Shown here in pieces: positions 1-8,558 of a stretch of 64,000 bases of DNA. The number at the start of each line of letters is the position of its first letter. Positions within the stretch are counted from its first letter, which is position 1. The DNA lies in NCBI GenBank assembly GCA_934630815.1, contig CAKTWI010000007.1, forward strand, positions 22,366 to 86,365, written 5' to 3'. The notes beneath the pieces are model-generated. The model saw only the letters and a list, made by a program, of their open reading frames with translations. It did not search any database and was not told the origin of the DNA. A program made the translations under genes and the position numbers. Origin of the DNA: an uncultured Senegalimassilia sp. GTDB lineage: Bacteria > Actinomycetota > Coriobacteriia > Coriobacteriales > Eggerthellaceae.

Positions 1-2
1 GC

Positions 3-710
3 TATGGTTGCGATGCCGTGCGCGCCTACATCCTGTTCATGGCCCCGCCCGATAAGGAGCTGCAGTGGAACGAGGACGGCTTGGCCGGTATGCACAAGTT
101 CCTCAACCGCGTGTGGCGCATGGTGTACGACTTGGTGGGCAAGGCCGACGAGGACACGCTGTACCAGCCGGGCGCATCCGATGCAGAGGCAGCAGCGGCT
201 CGCAAGGTGCTGCTGCGCGAGCGTCATCGCGTCGCCGGTAAGGTTGTGGACGATTTCGATCGCAACAACTTCAACACCGCCATCGCCGCCATCATGGAAC
301 TGGTGAACGCCATCGGCGATTACCTGCGCAAGGTCGGCCCGGAGCAGCGCGCCGCATCTGCTGACGAGCAGGCGCTTGCGACCGAGGTCGCCAATGTGCT
401 GGTAAGGCTGCTGGCTCCTATCTGCCCGCATATGACCGACGAGCTGTGGCATGATGCGCTGGGCTGCGAGGGTTCCATCCATACGCAGGAATGGCCCGAG
501 TTCGACCCCGAGAAGGCCAAGGACGACGAGGTCGAGCTTGCCGTGCAGATCAACGGCAAGGTGAAGGCCCGTATCACGGTTGCCGCGGATGCCGATCAGG
601 AATCCGTGAAGGCTGTGGCGCTCGAGGCCGTGCAGGATGCCGTGGCAGGCAAGGACCTGAAGAAGGTCGTTGTGGTGCCCGGCCGTCTGGTGAACATCGT
701 GGCGAAGTAA
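3..710 (+). CDS. leuS: Leucyl-tRNA synthetase, C-terminal part (cut by window edge)
   Basis: The open frame enters from the left edge and encodes about 235 residues ending at TAA. The first residues (YGCDAVR, then FMAPPDKELQW) match the end of the class I catalytic domain of bacterial LeuRS. Next comes the helical anticodon-binding domain, with a motif like ICPHMTDELW, and the small C-terminal domain (LAVQINGKVKARI). The enzyme charges tRNA-Leu in the cytoplasm. The catalytic HIGH and KMSKS motifs and the editing domain lie outside the window. A strong terminator follows directly, so leuS ends its transcription unit here. No frameshift is seen. Confidence 0.95.
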   Translation, partial: YGCDAVRAYILFMAPPDKELQWNEDGLAGMHKFLNRVWRMVYDLVGKADEDTLYQPGASDAEAAAARKVLLRERHRVAGKVVDDFDRNNFNTAIAAIMELVNAIGDYLRKVGPEQRAASADEQALATEVANVLVRLLAPICPHMTDELWHDALGCEGSIHTQEWPEFDPEKAKDDEVELAVQINGKVKARITVAADADQESVKAVALEAVQDAVAGKDLKKVVVVPGRLVNIVAK

Positions 711-729
711 AACGCTGACATTGCAGTCG

Positions 730-763
730 AAACGACCCGGAGGATGCTCCGGGTCGTTTTGTT
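730..763 (+). terminator. Rho-independent terminator of leuS
   Basis: A perfect 13-bp stem (AAACGACCCGGAG with its complement, 730-742 and 747-759) has a 4-base loop and is followed by TTTTGTTTT. It lies 20 bases after the leuS stop. Confidence 0.9.
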
Positions 764-811
764 TTCGGGGTTGGGTTTCGGTGGCGTTGTTGCGCCGTTC
801 CGGCGAAATGC

Positions 812-841
812 TTGCCGTGAGGTTTCGGCGTTTGCTATTGT
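812..841 (+). promoter_or_regulatory. Promoter for the YdcF/SanA-like gene, probably leaderless
   Basis: TTGCCG (812-817), an 18-base spacer and TATTGT (836-841), with TGC just before it as an extended -10. The predicted start of transcription falls at or within a few bases of the ATG at 851. No Shine-Dalgarno sequence lies between, so the message is probably leaderless. Confidence 0.55.
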
Positions 842-850
842 CTGTTTCCT

Positions 851-1534
851 ATGAGTAGCGCGAAGAAACATAAGGGATGCCTGAGGCGGGTGCTGGATAT
901 GGTGCTGGCGGCGGTATTGGCCGTGGTGGCGGTGTTCACCATTACGAACGTGGTGACCATCGTGGGATCGAAAGGGTCCATCGTCACCCCCGAGAAGGCC
1001 AGTATCGGCAATGCCGATGCCATCGTGGTGCTCGGGGCATCGGTGCTGCCGGACGGAACGCCTTCGGGCATTCTGGCCGATCGTCTGGATGACGGCATCG
1101 CGCTGTACTTCGCGGGCGTGGCGCCGAAGATCATCATGAGCGGCGACAACGGCACCGCCTCGTACAACGAGGTGAAGGCCATGAAGCAGTACGCCATTGC
1201 GCAGGGCGTGCCAAGCCAGGACATCTTCTGCGATCACGCGGGTTTCTCCACGTATGAGAGCATGTATCGGGCGAAGTACGTGTTCGGGTGCGAGCGCATC
1301 GTGGTTGCCACGCAGACGTATCACCTGTATCGCGCGCTGTGGTCCGCGAAAAGCCTGGGAATGCAAGCCGAGGGCGTTCCCAGCGACTATCACGAGTACC
1401 AAAAACAGCTGCAGTATGATATCCGCGAGATTCCCGCGCGCACGAAGGACTTCTTCAAGGCGCTGTTCCGCGTGCCGTCCACGTATGTGGGCGAAGCGAT
1501 CAGCCTTGACCAAAGCGGAGATGTGACGAACTAG
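851..1534 (+). CDS. YdcF/SanA-like DUF218 membrane-anchored protein
   Basis: A 227-residue protein with a short basic N-terminus, one membrane segment at about residues 15-38, and a DUF218 domain. Recognisable parts are ADAIVVLGASVLPDG near residue 57, the LADRLDDGIALY helix, KIIMSGDNG, and the TYESMYRAKYVFG and IVVATQTYHLYRA segments typical of SanA/YdcF proteins. In E. coli, SanA affects envelope permeability to vancomycin; the biochemical activity of the family is not settled. The domain should face outside. It is a single-gene unit between a terminator and a convergent regulator gene. The ATG lacks an SD and sits about 10 bases after a good -10, so it may be translated from a leaderless message. 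Confidence 0.8.
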   Translation: MSSAKKHKGCLRRVLDMVLAAVLAVVAVFTITNVVTIVGSKGSIVTPEKASIGNADAIVVLGASVLPDGTPSGILADRLDDGIALYFAGVAPKIIMSGDNGTASYNEVKAMKQYAIAQGVPSQDIFCDHAGFSTYESMYRAKYVFGCERIVVATQTYHLYRALWSAKSLGMQAEGVPSDYHEYQKQLQYDIREIPARTKDFFKALFRVPSTYVGEAISLDQSGDVTN

Positions 1535-1540
1535 AACAAG

Positions 1541-1568
1541 ACGGCCGCGCGGAATGCGCGGCCGTCGT
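1541..1568. terminator. Hairpin between convergent genes
   Basis: ACGGCCGCGC (1541-1550) pairs with its complement at 1556-1565. It sits between the ends of the DUF218 gene (+) and the LuxR-type gene (-). On the minus side it is followed by CTTGTTC. The T-run is weak on both sides. Confidence 0.6.
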
Positions 1569-1582
1569 CCGTTCAGGGGGGG

Positions 1583-3349
1583 CTAATCTTCCAGGTCTTT
1601 CGGATTGAACGTTTCCAGCAGGTCGACGAGCTCCTGCTTCTTGTGGATATCCAGCTTGGCGTAAATGCGCTTGCTGTGGGTTCGGATGGTGTTTTCCGAA
1701 ACCACCAGCTGCTCGGCGATGCGCGCCACGGTGTTGCCGCGGGCGATGAGCTCCATGACCTCGGTTTCGCGTGCGGATAGGCGGTAGTGCTGTCGAACTA
1801 GCGCAGCCTGCTTCGACAGGCGATCCTGGTAGTTGGGTGCATCGGAGCTGCGGGCATGGTCGCGTTTCTCGAGTTTTGCGGTATCCGTCGGGAAGGGGCC
1901 GTTGTCAGGCGCCATCGCAGGCTCTTCGACGGTCAGGGCGTTCTCGGTATCCGTCCGTGCGATGATGATGGGCCTCATCTCGAACAAGCCGATATCTTGC
2001 ATGTTGAAAGGACAGGGGCCCGCGCATCCGGCGTTCGCCGCGGGAGACGCTTCGCTTTCCGATTCGGCCTCATCGAGGTCGGTTTGGCGCTCGTTGATAT
2101 CGGCGATTTGCAAAGGCATGCCAGCGACGAGCTCGATATCCTCTGCTTGGCTTGCGGCCAATGCTCGCTTGAAGCCGCCCTGGCCGATGAAGAACATGAG
2201 ACCGAGCAAATACACCGCCACCAGCGCGACGACGGCATCGGGCTGCATGCCCATGACGCGGATCTGCTCGGCGAACGTGCCGGCAAGGAACCCGACATCA
2301 TGCAACGCGTACACGATGCCGGCGAAGAAGCCGTAGATGAACACGGGGTTGATGCCTCGGTCGCGCGATGCCTGCGCGCACTGGATCATCATGAGCGCGA
2401 TGGCGACACTGTATACCGCATACAGGATGGCGGCTTGCCATCGCGCATAACCGTCGCTGCAAAACGGAAGCACCAGGAACGAGGTGATGAGCAACGGGAA
2501 GGCGATGCGGTAGGCGTTGGCGACATTCATTCTCACGTTCTTGAACTGCCAGAGCACCAAAACGCCGATGCCCGCAACCAGGCATCCCGTCATCGACAGC
2601 AGGTTCACAAGGCTGCCGACTCGCGGGTTGCCGATGGCCAGCGAGCGCATGACGCCGGTGCAGAATGCGATGGCGCCGACGCACAAGGCGCTGCGCCAGT
2701 AATCGCGCAGCACGCGCCTATACACGTTCGGGTGCTCGCGCGGAACATCCTCGAACATGGGCTGCTTCAAGTCGATGTGCCGGCTTTTCAGCACGATGGC
2801 AAGCGCGAACAGCGGCATGAACACCAGCGGGATGAGAAACGCGGTCACGGCTTGCGGGATGGCGTACAGGGCGAAGTACAGAAGCGCACCATAAGCGGTG
2901 CCCAGGATCAGATCATGGTTGCCATGGTCTGCGTCGAAGCTGGCGAACAGGCGCTGCCACAGCATGTAGAAACCGGCAGACCCTAAGCCCAGAAGCGCAC
3001 CGCCGGCGATTACCAATATCTGAGCGATTCCATGCAGGTAAATGGCCCCGATAAGGCAGCACCAGCCAAGTAGATATGGCGCGCTTGCGAGCATCACCAT
3101 GAATCGGCGCGTGGGTCCGGGAAGGTAGTACACTCCGATGGCGCTGGCGAAATAGCATAGCGAGAACACGAGCGACTGCATAAAGAAGAACCAGAACATG
3201 ACATCCGGGGTTTGGAAGCTCATGGGTAAAAACGGGAACACGCCACCCCAAACGCCGGCTGCGTTGATGGCCAAAAAGAGGGCGTATCCAAGCGATGCGG
3301 TGTTCGGCTTGAACGTGCGGGCTATGTTGGAAATGCGTGTGCGTGCCAC
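1583..3349 (-). CDS. LuxR-type regulator with multi-pass membrane sensor domain
   Basis: A 588-residue protein. Residues from about 15 to 405 form a run of some 12 hydrophobic segments, like a transporter-shaped sensor. A polar linker with a CAGPCPF cysteine pair follows. Residues from about 520 form a LuxR/GerE helix-turn-helix (LSARETEVMELIARG, then VSENTIRTHSKRIYAKL). Eggerthella and relatives carry many such membrane-LuxR regulators, often beside molybdopterin oxidoreductase operons. The gene is divergent from dmsA across a 393-base gap, so it probably controls the dms operon in response to a small molecule or redox cue. The ligand cannot be read from the sequence. The first ATG is used; no better internal start is seen. 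Confidence 0.85.
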   Translation of the reverse strand: MARTRISNIARTFKPNTASLGYALFLAINAAGVWGGVFPFLPMSFQTPDVMFWFFFMQSLVFSLCYFASAIGVYYLPGPTRRFMVMLASAPYLLGWCCLIGAIYLHGIAQILVIAGGALLGLGSAGFYMLWQRLFASFDADHGNHDLILGTAYGALLYFALYAIPQAVTAFLIPLVFMPLFALAIVLKSRHIDLKQPMFEDVPREHPNVYRRVLRDYWRSALCVGAIAFCTGVMRSLAIGNPRVGSLVNLLSMTGCLVAGIGVLVLWQFKNVRMNVANAYRIAFPLLITSFLVLPFCSDGYARWQAAILYAVYSVAIALMMIQCAQASRDRGINPVFIYGFFAGIVYALHDVGFLAGTFAEQIRVMGMQPDAVVALVAVYLLGLMFFIGQGGFKRALAASQAEDIELVAGMPLQIADINERQTDLDEAESESEASPAANAGCAGPCPFNMQDIGLFEMRPIIIARTDTENALTVEEPAMAPDNGPFPTDTAKLEKRDHARSSDAPNYQDRLSKQAALVRQHYRLSARETEVMELIARGNTVARIAEQLVVSENTIRTHSKRIYAKLDIHKKQELVDLLETFNPKDLED

Positions 3350-3477
3350 AGAGATCCTCGTCGTCGGGCACTGCCGTTCGCCCGCCTGAAGGTGCCGGCG
3401 GCGGATGGTCGAGTGCTCTTCTCCCTTGCGTGATTTCGCCGCTGCATAGCAAGAATGCGAAATCGATTGCTCAAAAC

Positions 3478-3572
3478 AGTATAGCGCGCAATCGGGTTCA
3501 GGCTGTCACATACTGTAATGGGTGATAGCCTGTGAACTGGGCAAACGTGAAATTCGCACGTTTTATGTGACA
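3478..3572. promoter_or_regulatory. Divergent control region with two inverted repeats
   Basis: Within the 393-base gap between the regulator and dmsA: TGTCACATA (3504-3512) and its exact complement TATGTGACA (3564-3572), and between them AAACGTG (3543-3549) with CACGTTT (3557-3563). A minus-strand -10, TATACT (3478-3483 on the complement), serves the regulator gene, and the left TGTCACATA arm lies near its -35 region. The TGTGA-type half sites resemble CRP/FNR-family sites, but a LuxR dimer site is equally possible. The rest of the gap (3573-3742) holds no convincing gene. Confidence 0.5.
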
Positions 3573-3742
3573 CGGTGGGGCAAACAAGGCGATAAGGTTT
3601 CATCACCAAATCCGCGCTTGGAGGGTAGACGAGCCCCAACTAAGGAAGCAAGGGTGGTGCGCGGCGAAAAGGTCGCGAAAGGAAGAAGCCGTGTCGCGGC
3701 GCGCGATAGCGCAGCCGTTTCGGCAGAGGCGAAAAGGAAAGA

Positions 3743-6178
3743 ATGAAGGGGGAGGCAATGCAAGACATGCCAAGCATGAACCGCCGCACGTTCGTCAAGT
3801 CGACGGGTGCGCTGGGTGCTCTGGCCGCCGTCGGCGGCGCCGCTGCAACGGGCGCGAACCTGTTCGGCGCAACCGAGCCGGCACTCGCGGAGTCCGAGGA
3901 GAAGATCACGTGGGGCCATTGCGCCATCAACTGCCCGGGCCGCTGCAGCCTGAAGTTCCATGTGAAGGACGACGAGGTTGTGTGGGTGGACACCTGCACG
4001 AGCAAGGACGCCGGCTTCGACGACCCGCAGCCCCGTGCGTGCCTGCGTGGCCGTACGTATCGTCGTTGGATGAACCATCCCGATCGCATCAACTACCCCA
4101 TGAAGCGCGTCGGCAAGCGCGGCGAGGGCAAGTTCGAGCGCATCTCTTGGGACGAGGCTATCGATCTGGCAGCCACGAAGCTCAAAGAGGTTATCGAAAA
4201 GTATGGCAACGAGGCCGTGTACCTGCCGTATGCGACCGGCGTTTCCGCAACCACGGCTCGTCCGTTCAATCGACTGCTGAACATGCTGGGCGGCAGCCTG
4301 AATCGCTACGGCGATTATTCCACTGCCCAGATCACGGCCATCACCCCTTACATGTACGGCTCCAAGAACAATGGCGGCAGCTCCTTCAAGAACGCCGAGG
4401 ATGCCAAGCTCATCCTCATGTTCGGCACCAGCCCCACCGAAACGCGCCAGGGCGGTCTTACCACTCATTACGATTGGGTCCAGCTGCGCGAGAAGACCGG
4501 TGCGAAGATCTATGTGATCGACCCTCGCATGAACGACTCCATCATGGGCCATTCCGACCAGTGGTTGCCCATCAATCCCGGCACCGACGCCGCGTTGGTC
4601 GCGGGTATCGCCCATTACCTGATTCAGCACGACATGTGCGATATGGACTTCCTGCACACCTACTGCGTGGGCTTTGACGAGCAGACCATGCCCGAGGCAT
4701 ATCAGGGCAAGAACATGTCCTACTTCGATTACGTTATGGGCATGGGCTACGACAAGGTGGAGAAGACGCCGGCGTGGGCTGCCAAGGTCACCGGTATCCC
4801 CGAGAAGAAGATCGAGGAGCTGGCTGAAGAGATCGGCACCACCAAGCCGCTGTTCGTCTGCCAGGGCTGGGGCCCGCAGCGCCGCAGCAACGGTGAGTGG
4901 ACGTCCTGGTCTATCATGGCCCTGCCGTGCCTGGTCGGCCAGGTCGGCCTGGCGGGCACCAATAACGGTTGCCGCGAGGCGCGCAACAGCCCGACGCTGC
5001 AGTCCCTGCCGGCGGGCACCAATCCGGTGAAGGCCTCCATCTCGTGCTTCGTGTGGACCGACGCCATCAAGCATGGCGCGGACATGACGGCCAAGAACTG
5101 GGGCGTGAAATACGTCGACAAGCTGAACACTGGCATCAAGTACATGATCAACTATGCCGGCAACTGCCTGACCAATCAGCATGGCGACATCAACTACGCG
5201 CATGACATCCTGGTGGACGAGTCGCTGTGCGAGTTCATCCTGGGCATTGATATCGTGATGACCGATTCCCTGAAGTATTCCGACGTCATCCTGCCCGACA
5301 TGTTCCGCTTCGAGCAGAACTCGCAGATCGCCACGGGTTCGAACTGGGGCTATGTCATCACCGGCACCCCTGCTACGTCCGTGAAGTACGAGCGCAAGAC
5401 CTGCTACGAGATGTGCGAGCTTATCGCCGACAAGTTCGGCATTAAAGATAAGTTCACCGAGGGCAAGACCGAGCTCGAGTGGATGAAGGAGCTGTACGAG
5501 AAGTCTCGCGAGAAGGACGAGGAGCTGCCCACGTGGGACGAGGCGGTGAAGATGGGCGTGTACACGCGCGAATACGCCCCCACCATCTCCATGAAGAAGT
5601 TCCGCGACGACCCTGCGGCCAATGCCCTGACCACGCCTTCCGGCAAGATCGAGATCTTCTCTGAGAAGCTGCTGAAAGACACCGAAGGCTGGGAGCTGAC
5701 CGATGGCGATACGCTTGCGTGCCTGAATACGCTGCCTCCGATTCCTGCGTACGTCCCCGAGTGGGATGGCGTTGAAACGACCACCGACGAGTATCCGTTG
5801 GCGTTGGGCGGCTTCCATTATCGCGGTCGTCTGCATTCCTCTTGGGGCGGTATCGAGGAGCTGAAGGAGGTCAACCCGCAGGAGGCTTGGATCAATCCCG
5901 CCGACGCGGAACCTCGCGGCATCAAGCAGGGCGACACCGTCCAAGTGAAGAACGAGTTCGGCACCATCGAGCTGCTGGCGAAGGTTACGCCGCGCGTTAT
6001 CCCGGGTATGGTCGCCATCTCCCAGGGCGCTTGGCACAATGCGGACATGTCCTCCTCCGATCCCAAGGCTCGTCTGGACAAGGGTGGTTGCATCAACACG
6101 CTAACCACGCATCGCCCGAGCCCGTTGGCAAAGGGCAATCCGCAGCATTCCAACATCTGCGAAGTCGTGAAGGCTTAA
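3743..6178 (+). CDS. dmsA: DMSO reductase-type molybdopterin catalytic subunit DmsA
   Basis: An 811-residue protein, almost exactly the length of E. coli DmsA. A twin-arginine signal (NRRTFVKSTGALGAL) begins near residue 12 and ends near ALA/E, so the folded enzyme is exported by Tat. Cys60, Cys64, Cys68 and Cys100 form the C-x3-C-x3-C-x31-C site for the [4Fe-4S] cluster FS0. Ser193 in YGDYSTAQ matches the molybdenum ligand of DmsA. The C-terminal bis-MGD binding domain ends in THRPSPLAKGNP. It reduces DMSO or a related S- or N-oxide; the true substrate cannot be told. ATG 3743 has AAGGA upstream; ATGs at 3758, 3767 and 3776 are alternatives that still keep the RR signal. First gene of the dms operon. 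Confidence 0.9.
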   Translation: MKGEAMQDMPSMNRRTFVKSTGALGALAAVGGAAATGANLFGATEPALAESEEKITWGHCAINCPGRCSLKFHVKDDEVVWVDTCTSKDAGFDDPQPRACLRGRTYRRWMNHPDRINYPMKRVGKRGEGKFERISWDEAIDLAATKLKEVIEKYGNEAVYLPYATGVSATTARPFNRLLNMLGGSLNRYGDYSTAQITAITPYMYGSKNNGGSSFKNAEDAKLILMFGTSPTETRQGGLTTHYDWVQLREKTGAKIYVIDPRMNDSIMGHSDQWLPINPGTDAALVAGIAHYLIQHDMCDMDFLHTYCVGFDEQTMPEAYQGKNMSYFDYVMGMGYDKVEKTPAWAAKVTGIPEKKIEELAEEIGTTKPLFVCQGWGPQRRSNGEWTSWSIMALPCLVGQVGLAGTNNGCREARNSPTLQSLPAGTNPVKASISCFVWTDAIKHGADMTAKNWGVKYVDKLNTGIKYMINYAGNCLTNQHGDINYAHDILVDESLCEFILGIDIVMTDSLKYSDVILPDMFRFEQNSQIATGSNWGYVITGTPATSVKYERKTCYEMCELIADKFGIKDKFTEGKTELEWMKELYEKSREKDEELPTWDEAVKMGVYTREYAPTISMKKFRDDPAANALTTPSGKIEIFSEKLLKDTEGWELTDGDTLACLNTLPPIPAYVPEWDGVETTTDEYPLALGGFHYRGRLHSSWGGIEELKEVNPQEAWINPADAEPRGIKQGDTVQVKNEFGTIELLAKVTPRVIPGMVAISQGAWHNADMSSSDPKARLDKGGCINTLTTHRPSPLAKGNPQHSNICEVVKA

Positions 6179-6205
6179 AGGCAGCGAGTACGAGAGGAGT
6201 AAAAG

Positions 6206-6826
6206 ATGACTCGATATGCATTTCATTTCGACGGCACTCGCTGCACGGGTTGCAAAACCTGCGAGATGGCCTGCAAGGATTTCAAGGACCTGAGCGTCGG
6301 CACCGCGTTCCGCAAGGTGTACGAGGTGACGTTGGGCACGACCGAGCGCGATGCGAACGGCTGCGTCATCAGCAGCTGCGTGAGCTATCCGCTGTCCATG
6401 TCGTGCAACCACTGCGATGACCCGGCGTGCACCAAGGTGTGCCCGACCACCGCAATGCACAAAGACCCCGAAACCGGTCTGGTGTCCGTGGACGCCGACA
6501 AGTGCATCGGCTGCGGCTACTGCCACATGGCCTGCCCGTACAACGCGCCGAAGGTCGATCGTGAAAAGGGCCACAGCGTGAAGTGCGACGGCTGCGCCGA
6601 GCGCGTCGCCGCAGGTGAGAAGCCGGTATGCGTGGAGGCGTGCCCGGCTCGCGCGCTGGACTTCGGCACGATCGAGGAAATGGCCAAGCTGGGCGAGCGC
6701 GGGAACATCGCGCCCCTGCCCGAGCCCACCTACACGAAACCGAATCTGTACATCAAGGCTTCCGCTGATGCCCTGCCCGCAGGCGCGGAGGACGGCAAAG
6801 TCGTGAATCCCCTGGAGGTGATGTAG
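6206..6826 (+). CDS. dmsB: Four-cluster ferredoxin-like electron transfer subunit DmsB
   Basis: A 206-residue protein matching the E. coli DmsB length. Four cysteine groups for [4Fe-4S] clusters are visible: CTGCKTCEMAC near residue 12, CNHCDDPACTKVCP near 68, CIGCGYCHMACP near 96, and CDGC with CVEACPARAL near 126-149. It carries electrons from the DmsC anchor to DmsA and has no signal of its own, so it should be exported together with DmsA. It lies 27 bases after dmsA with an AGAGGAG ribosome site, and the stop of dmsB sits one base before the start of dmsC. Confidence 0.92.
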   Translation: MTRYAFHFDGTRCTGCKTCEMACKDFKDLSVGTAFRKVYEVTLGTTERDANGCVISSCVSYPLSMSCNHCDDPACTKVCPTTAMHKDPETGLVSVDADKCIGCGYCHMACPYNAPKVDREKGHSVKCDGCAERVAAGEKPVCVEACPARALDFGTIEEMAKLGERGNIAPLPEPTYTKPNLYIKASADALPAGAEDGKVVNPLEVM

Positions 6827-6827
6827 C

Positions 6828-7685
6828 ATGATGGCAGAGCTGCCTTTGGCCCTGTTCACCACGCTGGCGCCTATCGGCGCGGGCGCGTTCATCGCGCTGG
6901 CCGTGGCTTTCTTCACCACGAAGTTCTCCGATGAGCAGCTGAAGAAGATCGACCGTATGACCACCATCCCGGTCGTCGTGCTGGTGGCCGGCTTCATCTG
7001 CGCGTTCTTCCACCTGGCTAGCCCCATGCATGCGTTCGGCGTGTTCGCCGGCCTGGGCGCGAGTCCGCTGTCCAACGAGCTGCTCGCCGGTGTCGTGTTC
7101 GCCGTGCTGGCTATCGTGTACTGGATCGTGGCGCTCGCCGGCAAGCTTGGCGAGGGTGCTCGCAAGGGTTTTGCCGCTGTGGTAGCTGTCATGGCGATCG
7201 TGTTCGCGTGCTTCACGGGCGCTGCCTACATGATGGAGACCATCGCTTCCTGGAACACCCCGATGGTCCCCGTTGCCGTGCTGGGCTTCAGCCTGCTGGG
7301 CGGCGTTTCCCTGGGCGTGCTCGTGCTGGCGCTGTCCGGTGCGCTTGAGGACGCTGCGAAGGGCGGCTTCAAGATGGCGGCTCTGGCGGTGCTGGTCATC
7401 GGCCTGGTCCTTGGTGTTGTTGGCCTGTTGGTGCAGGTCATGAACGTGTCCGGCATGAGCAATGCGCTGGTCGATGGCGCGGACCTGGTCGCCGCCGCCT
7501 CCGCTCCCATGTGGATCGGCGTGGTGTGCATGGTCGTTGCCGCAGCCGCCGCCTTCATGGCTCTGCGTAACTCGAAGTCCACGGCGCTTGCCGCTGCGGC
7601 TCCGGTGCTGGCAATCGTGGGCGTGTTCGCCGCTCGCCTGGCGTTCTACGCGGTGCAGCTGAGCGTTGGCCTGTATATCGGCTAA
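6828..7685 (+). CDS. dmsC: DmsC-type membrane anchor, menaquinol-oxidising subunit
   Basis: A 285-residue protein of about eight hydrophobic helices, the same size as E. coli DmsC. The early segment ELPLALFTTLAPIGAGAF and the FHLASPMHAF and SPLSNELL motifs are typical of DmsC (PF04976). The HLASP histidine corresponds to a residue needed for quinol binding in this family. It anchors DmsAB to the membrane and oxidises menaquinol. The GGAGGTG at the end of dmsB is its ribosome site, and the two genes are almost touching, which suggests translational coupling. Confidence 0.88.
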   Translation: MMAELPLALFTTLAPIGAGAFIALAVAFFTTKFSDEQLKKIDRMTTIPVVVLVAGFICAFFHLASPMHAFGVFAGLGASPLSNELLAGVVFAVLAIVYWIVALAGKLGEGARKGFAAVVAVMAIVFACFTGAAYMMETIASWNTPMVPVAVLGFSLLGGVSLGVLVLALSGALEDAAKGGFKMAALAVLVIGLVLGVVGLLVQVMNVSGMSNALVDGADLVAAASAPMWIGVVCMVVAAAAAFMALRNSKSTALAAAAPVLAIVGVFAARLAFYAVQLSVGLYIG

Positions 7686-7707
7686 TCGCTGAGGTCGATG
7701 CTTTTTC

Positions 7708-7736
7708 GGGGCGCGTCCGGTTTGCGGGCGCGCCCC
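7708..7736 (+). repeat. GC-rich hairpin between dmsC and torD
   Basis: GGGGCGCG (7708-7715) pairs with CGCGCCCC (7729-7736). No T-run follows, so it is more likely an mRNA stability or partial attenuation element than a full terminator inside the operon. Confidence 0.45.
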
Positions 7737-7778
7737 TTGCCGTATGATGGTTGCCTTAAGCGATAAGGAGAGGATCGC

Positions 7779-8450
7779 ATGACGGATCTTGATGCTGCGA
7801 CGCTTGAAGGCGTTGCGTTTTTAGGGAACACGCTGGCCCCGTTTTTCCTGCAGGACCCGCGCACGGGCGATGCCGGCGCCGAGTTTGCGGCGGTCGCTGC
7901 GCTTGATGCGCAGGCTGCCGGCGCGGAATGGCCCTTCGTCGGCGAGGCGCAGGCCGCTCGCTGTTTGGGCATGATGGTTGAGGGTCTTGCCCCGAGCCGT
8001 GCTGCCGGAGAGGGCGGCGCCTTTGTCGCAGACGATGATCTGATGTGGGAATATCGCCGCTTGTTCATCGGCCCGGGCGCAAAGCCGGCGCCGCCGTGGG
8101 GCTCGGTATACACCGATCGCGAGTGCGTGGTGTTCGGTGCGACCACCCTTGAGCTGCGCGCATGGATGCGTGAACACGGCGTTGCGCGAACCGCTGACGA
8201 GAAAACGCCGGAGGATCATATCGGGCTCATGCTTGCCCTTATGGCGTGGCTTGCTCAAAACCAGCCCGCTGACCTGGGCGAGTTTCTGAGCCTTCATTTC
8301 CTGACGTGGGCGGGGCATTTCCTGGACGAGCTTGCCGATGCCGCCGAGCATCCTTTCTATGAAGGGCTGGCTCGCTTAACGCGTGCAAGCTTGGACGGCG
8401 TTCGGGAGGCGTTGGGGTTGGAGGTCGTCACGCCTCGCTTCTATCGCTAA
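7779..8450 (+). CDS. TorD/DmsD-family maturation chaperone
   Basis: A 223-residue, mostly helical cytoplasmic protein of the TorD/DmsD (PF02613) family. Signature parts are LMWEYRRLFIGPGAKPAPPWGSVY in the middle (in family terms the E-Y-x-x-L-F and P-P-W-x-S motifs), then EDHIGLMLALM and the C-terminal FLSLHFLTWAGHFLDEL helix. These chaperones bind the twin-arginine signal of the catalytic subunit and hold it back until the molybdenum cofactor is inserted. AAGGAG lies 10 bases before the ATG. Its place after dmsABC makes DmsA the obvious client. Confidence 0.85.
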   Translation: MTDLDAATLEGVAFLGNTLAPFFLQDPRTGDAGAEFAAVAALDAQAAGAEWPFVGEAQAARCLGMMVEGLAPSRAAGEGGAFVADDDLMWEYRRLFIGPGAKPAPPWGSVYTDRECVVFGATTLELRAWMREHGVARTADEKTPEDHIGLMLALMAWLAQNQPADLGEFLSLHFLTWAGHFLDELADAAEHPFYEGLARLTRASLDGVREALGLEVVTPRFYR

Positions 8451-8467
8451 AATACCAAGGAATCGTT

Positions 8468-8505
8468 TGGTCCGGCGCGTCGCTGCAGGCTGACGCGCCG
8501 GACCA
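8468..8505 (+). repeat. Perfect 14-bp stem hairpin between torD and the second dmsC-like gene
   Basis: TGGTCCGGCGCGTC (8468-8481) pairs fully with 8492-8505 across a 10-base loop. There is no T-run on the plus strand. It may reduce read-through or protect the upstream message. Confidence 0.55.
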
Positions 8506-8558
8506 TGCGGGCGTTATGCGCGTTTCGCGTCGAGCAGTGCTGCAAAGAGGGGGAGCTG

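Noticed and set aside
3563..6037. 824-residue minus-strand open frame opposite dmsA
   Set aside because: It mirrors the dmsA frame; His/Leu/Ala/Arg-rich translation without any motif is a result of GC-rich codon bias. dmsA is certain.
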